Assembly: GCF_000333895.2 (NCBI RefSeq)
Contig: NZ_ANFM02000002.1
Span: forward strand, 62,001-126,000
Direction of reading: 5' to 3'
Origin: Grimontia indica
Lineage (GTDB): Bacteria > Pseudomonadota > Gammaproteobacteria > Enterobacterales > Vibrionaceae
DNA length: 64,000 nucleotides
Numbering within the stretch: the stretch's first letter is position 1; every line of letters starts with the position of its first letter. The notes under the pieces are model-generated. The model did no database searches. It was not told the origin of the DNA and saw only the letters and a program-made list of their open reading frames with translations. The position numbers and the translations under genes were made by a program. This document shows, one piece after another, positions 58,679 to 64,000 of this stretch.

Positions 58679-58840
58679 ATGCCAGATCGCCTCATCAAAG
58701 GACTTCTTGGGCTGGCTGCTTTTTTCATTGTTGTGAATCTTGTTGCAGCATGCGACAGCGAAAAGTATACCCACAAAGTGAGTTATGCTGAGCAAGTCGA
58801 AGCACTTCTCGTGCAAGAAGACATCACCAAACAACGATAG
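58679..58840 (+). CDS. small putative lipoprotein
   Basis: 53 aa. MPDRLIKGLLGLAAFFIVVN has a basic start and hydrophobic core, followed by the lipobox LVAAC with Cys25, and a short polar tail (DSEKYTHKVSYAEQVEALLV). Too short for most gene callers. No family recognised. It sits between the IS3 remnant and waaA on the same strand as waaA. The frame is open a little further upstream without a start. It could also be the end of a gene destroyed by the insertion. Confidence 0.4.
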   Translation: MPDRLIKGLLGLAAFFIVVNLVAACDSEKYTHKVSYAEQVEALLVQEDITKQR

Positions 58841-58913
58841 TTTTTGATAAAGGGTTCTCTCTAAGGGGAGCCCTTTGTACACTAGCCTTTCATTTTTCGA
58901 AAAAGGCTCAGCC

Positions 58914-60176
58914 GTGCGCTTTCTCTATACTTTTTTATTGCTTATTGCCGCTCCGTTTCTGCTCTTTGGCCTTTACAGAGCCAAAGATGGAAAGCCCAAG
59001 GTCGGTAAACGCTGGGTTGAGCATTTTGGACACACGCCCCCTTTAAACGGGGAGAACCCCATTTGGATCCATGCTGTCTCTGTCGGTGAAGTGATTGCCG
59101 CTAAACCCATCATTCAAGCACTACAAAAACACTATCCCAATGAAGCCATTCTGGTGACTACTACCACTGCGACAGGTGCAGAAATTGCCTCGAAGATTGA
59201 AGGTATAGAGCATAGGTACATGCCCATCGATTTTAGCTTTGCGGTTAAGGGCTTTATCAAGTGTGTTGACCCAAAAATCATGCTGATTATGGAAACCGAG
59301 CTGTGGCCTAACACTCTGACTACAGTAAAAAAGGCGGGTATTCCCGTTGTTGTGATGAACGCGCGCCTTTCTGAAAAATCAAAACGCGGTTACCAACGAG
59401 TCAAAGCACTATTTAGAATATTTTCTGACAGTATTAATCATATTCTCTGCCAATTCGACGATGATGCCCGACGTTTTGTCGAGCTTGGTGTCAGCAAAGA
59501 TAATGTTTCTGTTTCCGGTTCGGTCAAATTCGATTTGCCAGACTTTGACGTCCACTCACCTGCAGTGACTGAGCTGAAGTCACAGCTTGCCCAAAGACCG
59601 GTTTGGATAGCCGCGAGTACACATCCCGGCGAGGATGAAATATTGCTGCATGCGCACAAGTTAGTGCTTGAAAGCCAGCCTGACGCTCTGTTGATATTGG
59701 TTCCAAGGCATCCTGAGCGCTTTAGTGATGTCGCGACCCTCGTCGAGTCTCATGGATTTTCACTGGCAAGACGCAGCTTAGGACAGGTAGTCAGCCCAGA
59801 TATTCAGGTTTACCTTGGCGATACCATTGGCGAAATGATGAACCTCTTTGCAGCAAGCGATGTGACCTTTATGGCGGGGAGTCTTGTTGGCGATAAAGTT
59901 GGCGGGCATAACCTTTTGGAACCGGCTTCGCTGTCCAAGCCGCTGGTAACTGGCCCAAGCTACTTCAACTTTCAAGTGATTGCTGAGCAGCTTATCGATG
60001 TCGGTGCATGCACGGTAAAAGAAAGCCCAGTAGAGATAGCCGCTCAGATTGTCTCGCTGCTAAATAACAATGAACAGCGTGAAAAAGCCGGCAAAGCTGC
60101 ATTGTCAGTGATGGAGAAGAATAGAGGCGCTGTCACGAAAACGCTCGACACTATTAACCAATGGTTTGAAAGTTAA
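58914..60176 (+). CDS. waaA: Kdo transferase (3-deoxy-D-manno-octulosonic acid transferase)
   Basis: 420 aa inner-membrane-associated GT30 enzyme adding Kdo to lipid IVA. N-terminal membrane anchor (RFLYTFLLLIAAPFLLF), HAVSVGEVIAAKP near residue 52, LIMETELWPN near 122, SGSVKFD near 200, and ASTHPGEDE near 238. A GTG start at 58914 with AGG 7 nt upstream gives the family N-terminus; the longer frame from a TTG at 58875 is less likely. Because KdkA is present it may add a single Kdo, as in V. cholerae and H. influenzae (inference). Confidence 0.96.
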   Translation: MRFLYTFLLLIAAPFLLFGLYRAKDGKPKVGKRWVEHFGHTPPLNGENPIWIHAVSVGEVIAAKPIIQALQKHYPNEAILVTTTTATGAEIASKIEGIEHRYMPIDFSFAVKGFIKCVDPKIMLIMETELWPNTLTTVKKAGIPVVVMNARLSEKSKRGYQRVKALFRIFSDSINHILCQFDDDARRFVELGVSKDNVSVSGSVKFDLPDFDVHSPAVTELKSQLAQRPVWIAASTHPGEDEILLHAHKLVLESQPDALLILVPRHPERFSDVATLVESHGFSLARRSLGQVVSPDIQVYLGDTIGEMMNLFAASDVTFMAGSLVGDKVGGHNLLEPASLSKPLVTGPSYFNFQVIAEQLIDVGACTVKESPVEIAAQIVSLLNNNEQREKAGKAALSVMEKNRGAVTKTLDTINQWFES

Positions 60177-60913
60177 TGACCGTAGCCTTGAAGTAAAAAC
60201 TGCCAGTCTGACTCCTGCCATTGGATTTGGCGTTTGCCCACCTCTTTACGAAACGATCGCTGCAAACGGCTTAAGTTTGCGGCTTTCCAACCCTCACCTG
60301 AGCGACGGCCGCACTTATCAAAATCAATCAACCAAAAAGCGCCTTTGTCGTCGAGCAGGATATTGTGAATGTTCAGATCAGTGTGGCAAACGCCTGCATC
60401 ATGGAGCTTTCGAACTAGCTTTCCTATGTCGCGATACTTGTCTTCAGTGAGCGGTGAGGCCCTCAACACATCAACCAAGTCTTTCGCACCATCAATCTTT
60501 TCGACCAGAATATCGGCTTGATAGGTCAGCCCGTCTTTTATCGCTCTTGCCGCCAAGGGGCGTGGAACGGGAATGCCCTGCTCGCGCAAGTAATGGAGCA
60601 AGTTAAATTCTGCAGCAGAGCGGGTGCTTTCCCATCCGGTAAAGAAATAACTGTCGCTGACCAGCTTGCCAAATAGCCCACCACGGCGATAGTGACGCAG
60701 CGCGGCAGAAACGGTTTCCGTTTTCACAAACCAGGTAGTACCACGACCTGTAGCTGACCCGATCACCGCGTCTTTATCTTGCCAGAAAGCAATATCGAAG
60801 CTTTTTAATGCATCTTCTTTCAGCAAAGTCTCATCGAACCAAACGCGGATGTTGTTATCAGCCAGCAATTCCACAGGCACTCCCATTAATAGGCCTATTC
60901 TCATCGAAGGCAT
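60173..60913 (-). CDS. kdkA: 3-deoxy-D-manno-octulosonic acid kinase
   Basis: 246 aa, or 237 if it starts at the ATG at 60886. Phosphorylates the single Kdo of the inner core. Kinase landmarks: SATGRGTTWF and ALRHYRRGGLFGKL, catalytic loop CHTDLNIHNILLD, and LIDFDKCGRRSGEGWK. Close to the H. influenzae and V. cholerae enzyme. Its end overlaps waaA by 4 nt on the opposite strand. Divergent from opsX. Confidence 0.94.
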   Translation of the reverse strand: MPSMRIGLLMGVPVELLADNNIRVWFDETLLKEDALKSFDIAFWQDKDAVIGSATGRGTTWFVKTETVSAALRHYRRGGLFGKLVSDSYFFTGWESTRSAAEFNLLHYLREQGIPVPRPLAARAIKDGLTYQADILVEKIDGAKDLVDVLRASPLTEDKYRDIGKLVRKLHDAGVCHTDLNIHNILLDDKGAFWLIDFDKCGRRSGEGWKAANLSRLQRSFRKEVGKRQIQWQESDWQFLLQGYGH

Positions 60914-60972
60914 TTTACATTGCAGATCGGCAACTGCATAATTTCAGTCAAGATAACCACATAAGCAGCATC

Positions 60973-62028
60973 ATGGCCCTTTTTTCCACCGCACCTCAGT
61001 CCCTTTGTGTCCTTCGTCTTTCAGCGATTGGTGATGTATGCAACGCAATGGCTGCTGTTCAAGCCATTCAATCTCAATGGCCCGATACCAAAATCACCTG
61101 GATAGCGGGTAAAGCAGAGGCCGCTTTGCTAACGCCTCTTTTACCGAGTGTCACTGTTATTGCCTTTGATAAGAAGCAGGGATTCAAGGGAATGAAAGCG
61201 GTGTGGCAATCGCTGAAAGGGCAAAAATTTGATGCGCTTCTGCACATGCAAAGCGCCATTCGCGCCAGCTTGCTTTCAGTCGGCATCAAAGCCAAATACC
61301 GACTCGGTTTCGACAAAGTAAGAGCTAGCGACCTTCAATCCTTATTTACCAATGTCAAAGTGCCATCACCCCAATCGCTTCATGTTCTTGACGGCTTTAT
61401 GGCGTTTACTGAAGCGCTGGGGATCCAGCCCCAAACGCCAACATGGTCATTACCCATTGCGGATGAGGACCTCACTTGGGCAGAAGGCCAAATGAATGGA
61501 AAGCCTACCCTTGTGGTCGCGCCTGCGGCCAGCAAAGCATTCAAAAACTGGACAGCAGAAGGCTACGCGGGGGTCATCGAGCATGCATTACGCAAGGGTT
61601 TTGACGTTATCCTCGTAGGTGGCCCTGGAAAAATTGAAGTTGAGTTAGGTCAGGCGATTGAGCGCCAGCTATCGCAACCCGTGAAAAACCTCATTGGCAA
61701 AACCACCCTGCTCCAACTACTGGCACTCGAAAAGCACGCTTCGTTGGTACTGGCACCCGACAGTGGCCCAGCTCACCTTGCCAATGCCGTCGGTACACCA
61801 GTGATTGGGCTTTATGCCCATCACAACCCAGCCCGAACCGGCCCCTATAACTGGCGACACTATGTGGTCAGTGCTTATGCCGAAGCTATTGAATCGGAGG
61901 CGGGTAAAACTGTCGACGAAGTTTCCTGGCGCACCAGAGTGAAAGACGAGGACGCCATGCAACGCATTACGATTGAGTCGGTGATAGCTCGATTCGATGA
62001 AGTCACCGAGAAAGAGGAACTGCTATGA
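60973..62028 (+). CDS. opsX: heptosyltransferase I, OpsX type
   Basis: 351 aa GT9 enzyme. SLCVLRLSAIGDVCNAMAAV at residue 10 and MQSAIRASLLSVGIKAKYR, LDGFMAF, DSGPAHLANAVGTPVIGLYA and HHNPARTGPYN match Haemophilus OpsX, which adds heptose I to phosphorylated Kdo. That fits the presence of kdkA next to it and the absence of waaC in this window. The ATG at 60973 begins homology; the longer frame overlaps kdkA. Overlaps the next gene by 4 nt. Confidence 0.92.
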   Translation: MALFSTAPQSLCVLRLSAIGDVCNAMAAVQAIQSQWPDTKITWIAGKAEAALLTPLLPSVTVIAFDKKQGFKGMKAVWQSLKGQKFDALLHMQSAIRASLLSVGIKAKYRLGFDKVRASDLQSLFTNVKVPSPQSLHVLDGFMAFTEALGIQPQTPTWSLPIADEDLTWAEGQMNGKPTLVVAPAASKAFKNWTAEGYAGVIEHALRKGFDVILVGGPGKIEVELGQAIERQLSQPVKNLIGKTTLLQLLALEKHASLVLAPDSGPAHLANAVGTPVIGLYAHHNPARTGPYNWRHYVVSAYAEAIESEAGKTVDEVSWRTRVKDEDAMQRITIESVIARFDEVTEKEELL

Positions 62029-62807
62029 GCCAGGCTCAGCGCGCCACCATCAGCGCGATTATCATCACCAAAAACGAAGAGCAGATATTGCCTGAATGCC
62101 TCGCTTCTCTTGATTGGGTGGACGAAATCATTGTTGTCGATTCTGGCAGCACAGATAACACCGTAGCCATTGCAGAAGCCGCGGGCGCTAAGGTGTTCGT
62201 GAACGCTGAGTGGCCAGGATTTGGTAAGCAAAAGCAGCTTGCACAAAGCCACGCCACCAAAGATTGGGTGCTTGCGATTGATGCGGACGAAGTGATCACT
62301 GAAGAGCTTAAAAACAGCATTCTTGGCGTACTTGCCAACCCACCGCAGAAAACGCTATTTATTCTTCGTCGTACGACGTGGGTCTTTGGCAGGTTCCTCA
62401 AACACTCTGGCTGGTACGACAAAATTGTACGCCTATATCCTCGCGAGCTAACTGGCTACAACGACGCACTGGTACACGAGAAAATCATTGAGCCTGAAGG
62501 CTCCACCAAGCAGACGCTTAATGGTGATATGTTGCATTACTCTTATCGGGATCTGCACCAGTATCTGGTGAAGTCTGCATTCTATGCCAAGTCTTGGGCA
62601 GACGGACGTCAGGCACGGGGAAAGAAAAGCAGTATCAGCCAAGGGATTCTTCATGCACTGGGGTGCTTCCTGAAGATGTATGTGCTGAAACGTGGTTTCT
62701 TGGATGGCAAACAGGGTTTTTTAATTGCGGTGCTTTCAGCGCACTCCACCTTTGTGAAGTACGCTGATTTGTGGATTAGGGCTAACGACAGTCGCGCCGC
62801 TAAATAA
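62025..62807 (+). CDS. glycosyltransferase family 2 (WaaE/LgtF-like)
   Basis: 260 aa GT-A enzyme. AIIITKNEEQILPECLASL near residue 12, VVDSGSTDNT, WVLAIDADEVIT (DxD metal motif) and LVHEKI. This is the type that adds glucose to heptose I (LgtF/WaaE). Co-transcribed with opsX through an ATGA overlap. The last residues run into the convergent GT9 gene by 8 nt. Confidence 0.9.
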   Translation: MSQAQRATISAIIITKNEEQILPECLASLDWVDEIIVVDSGSTDNTVAIAEAAGAKVFVNAEWPGFGKQKQLAQSHATKDWVLAIDADEVITEELKNSILGVLANPPQKTLFILRRTTWVFGRFLKHSGWYDKIVRLYPRELTGYNDALVHEKIIEPEGSTKQTLNGDMLHYSYRDLHQYLVKSAFYAKSWADGRQARGKKSSISQGILHALGCFLKMYVLKRGFLDGKQGFLIAVLSAHSTFVKYADLWIRANDSRAAK

Positions 62808-63837
62808 CGCGTCCCAAGAAATTCTTTACGTCTGGCAGAATGGCTTCGATTGCAACCTTAGACATGTCTGCCGCCTCTTCCTTGTCTTTCGCTGCTGGCG
62901 GAGCAAACGCAATATGGCGCCCTTCACTATTGATCGGTTTCCAGCGAAGGGGTGTGGCGCTGCGCTTAGCAGGGAAAAAGCCAATGGTTGGGACATCAAT
63001 CGTCGCTGCTATGTGCAAAGGCCCAGTGGAACCCGCAATAAATGCACTTGCACACGCGATGGATTGGGTGAAATCCTGCAAGCCATCGTTCTTGTCATAG
63101 ACGACAGCGTGAACCGACTTTTCCGCTAGCAGGGATTGCAGTTCCGCTGCTTTCTCTTCTTCCCCTGGCCCCGCGGTAAGCACCACTTCAATCTCTTTAT
63201 CTGAGGCAACACCAACGACCAAATCTGTGTACTGCGCCAAGGACAGGTTATTCGCTGAGCCACCACTCCCTGCATGCACATACAGCCAAGGTTTATCGAG
63301 ATTCAGTCCCAACCCGGAAGAAAGCTTCTGTTTTTGGGCAGACAGCGTTTCGCCATCAAAAGAGAGATAAGGTGCACTGACTTCTTTGACCTCCACGTCC
63401 AGCTTTGCGAGGAAAGCACGCGCGAGATCAAGATTGTATTCAAACTCAGGTTTAGCTGATTGTGAGCGACGCTGCGTCACGCGGTGATTGTAAAGAAACT
63501 GCGATATTTTCGTCGCTGGTGCCAATCGGAAAGGTATTCCCGCTTTCCAAACCAGAGTCGCATTGTAGCTATCTGAAAAAAAACAAATGGAAGCGTCAAA
63601 CTGCTCAGCTTTCAATTGGCTGATTAGCGCTTTCTTGTTCAATTTATCCGCTTTCTTACCGCAATCTACCAGTACCTTATCAATCGAAGGACAAAGCTCA
63701 GCCAACGCTTTGGTGTAGGACGGTACCAAGGCGGTAATTTCTGCGTCTGGCATAGATTGCTTCAACATGGCAAATGCCGGCCACGCCAGCATAAAGTCGC
63801 CAATTTTATCGTTTCTGATGACAAGGATTTTTTTCAT
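62800..63837 (-). CDS. glycosyltransferase family 9 / LPS heptosyltransferase
   Basis: 345 aa. KKILVIRNDKIGDFMLAWPA at the N-terminus and VHAGSGGSANNLS plus FIAGSTGPLHIAATIDVPTI in the donor domain mark GT9. It is probably a third heptosyltransferase of the core or a WavL-like enzyme; the donor is not provable by eye. A GTG at 63843 could add two residues. The upstream minus-strand frame stops 6 nt before the ATG, which suggests an operon that continues beyond the window. Confidence 0.85.
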   Translation of the reverse strand: MKKILVIRNDKIGDFMLAWPAFAMLKQSMPDAEITALVPSYTKALAELCPSIDKVLVDCGKKADKLNKKALISQLKAEQFDASICFFSDSYNATLVWKAGIPFRLAPATKISQFLYNHRVTQRRSQSAKPEFEYNLDLARAFLAKLDVEVKEVSAPYLSFDGETLSAQKQKLSSGLGLNLDKPWLYVHAGSGGSANNLSLAQYTDLVVGVASDKEIEVVLTAGPGEEEKAAELQSLLAEKSVHAVVYDKNDGLQDFTQSIACASAFIAGSTGPLHIAATIDVPTIGFFPAKRSATPLRWKPINSEGRHIAFAPPAAKDKEEAADMSKVAIEAILPDVKNFLGRVI

Positions 63838-63842
63838 TATCA

Positions 63843-64000
63843 CTACCCGGTGCCGAATTCACCCATGATCATACCTGATGAGCCGCGTGTCGCTAAGCGT
63901 TGGATGAAAAGAAAAAATGTCGGTTGTGTAGGTATTTTCATCATGTTGGGTCGTAGTGGGGAATCAAATTCCATGAGTTTTTGATAGCATGTCGCCAGTT
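63843..64000 (-). CDS. C-terminal fragment of an unidentified gene, running off the window
   Basis: Minus-strand frame open from the window end for 51 codons, ending ...GEFGTG and stopping at 63843-63845, a few bases before the GT9 start. The tight spacing suggests a real upstream gene in the same operon. No family recognised from this short piece. Confidence 0.35.
   Translation of the reverse strand, partial: LATCYQKLMEFDSPLRPNMMKIPTQPTFFLFIQRLATRGSSGMIMGEFGTG

Noticed and set aside
60808-60972. Longer start for opsX overlapping kdkA
   Set aside because: Would add 55 unrelated residues antisense to kdkA; family homology begins at the ATG at 60973.

Overview
The window is ordinary gammaproteobacterial chromosome and looks like Vibrionaceae. 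It carries the virulence and quorum regulator AphA directly downstream of ppc, the order metF / metL-metB / metJ / malic enzyme / rpmE / priA / cytR / ftsN / hslVU / menA / rraA / zapB, a cpxRA-cpxP-fieF-pfkA block, and a wav-type LPS core locus (hldD, lpxM, waaL, waaF, wavE, waaA, kdkA, opsX). Moderate G+C and many small palindromic repeats would fit Grimontia, Enterovibrio or Photobacterium relatives, but the genus cannot be fixed by eye.

Layout. 1-10.4 kb: 3' part of ppc, aphA, then the methionine regulon (metF; metBL diverging from metJ, both metF and metB with tandem MetJ boxes), a single-domain malic enzyme and rpmE. 10.7-18.9 kb: replication restart, nucleoside regulation, division and proteolysis genes (priA, cytR, ftsN, hslVU), then menA, rraA and zapB. 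19-27.6 kb: glycerol and gluconeogenic genes (glpK, glpX), an EmrAB-type efflux pair, a cysteine-cluster regulator beside ferredoxin-NADP reductase, and two small conserved genes. 27.9-39.3 kb: tpiA, trmL, a chemoreceptor, the Cpx envelope-stress system with CpxR boxes in front of cpxP, fieF, pfkA, and the leftward run yibN-secB-gpsA-cysE. 39.7-46.5 kb: gpmM-envC-yibQ, kbl-tdh and a TetR regulator.

46.6-64 kb is the LPS inner-core, outer-core and ligase region. The conserved core genes (hldD, lpxM, waaF, waaA, kdkA, opsX, a GT2 gene and a GT9 gene) bracket a visibly AT-rich, strain-variable interior. That interior holds an O-antigen ligase, two glycosyltransferases, a three-gene cassette (EcbF/BcbF-type HAD phosphatase, a nucleotidyltransferase-kinase fusion, and a second nucleotidyltransferase), a WavE-type transferase, and a scar made of a truncated family 2 glycosyltransferase pseudogene next to a decayed IS3-family element.

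Non-coding structure includes a 267-bp MITE-like element with 21-bp terminal inverted repeats, two copies of a 162-bp palindromic repeat (one supplying the stop codon of a gene), MetJ and CpxR operator arrays, probable GlpR sites, a candidate sRNA upstream of glpK, and many intrinsic terminators. I saw no rRNA, tRNA, CRISPR array, prophage or restriction system. The best candidate for an undescribed function is the phosphatase / nucleotidyltransferase-kinase / nucleotidyltransferase cassette at 53.4-56.1 kb.
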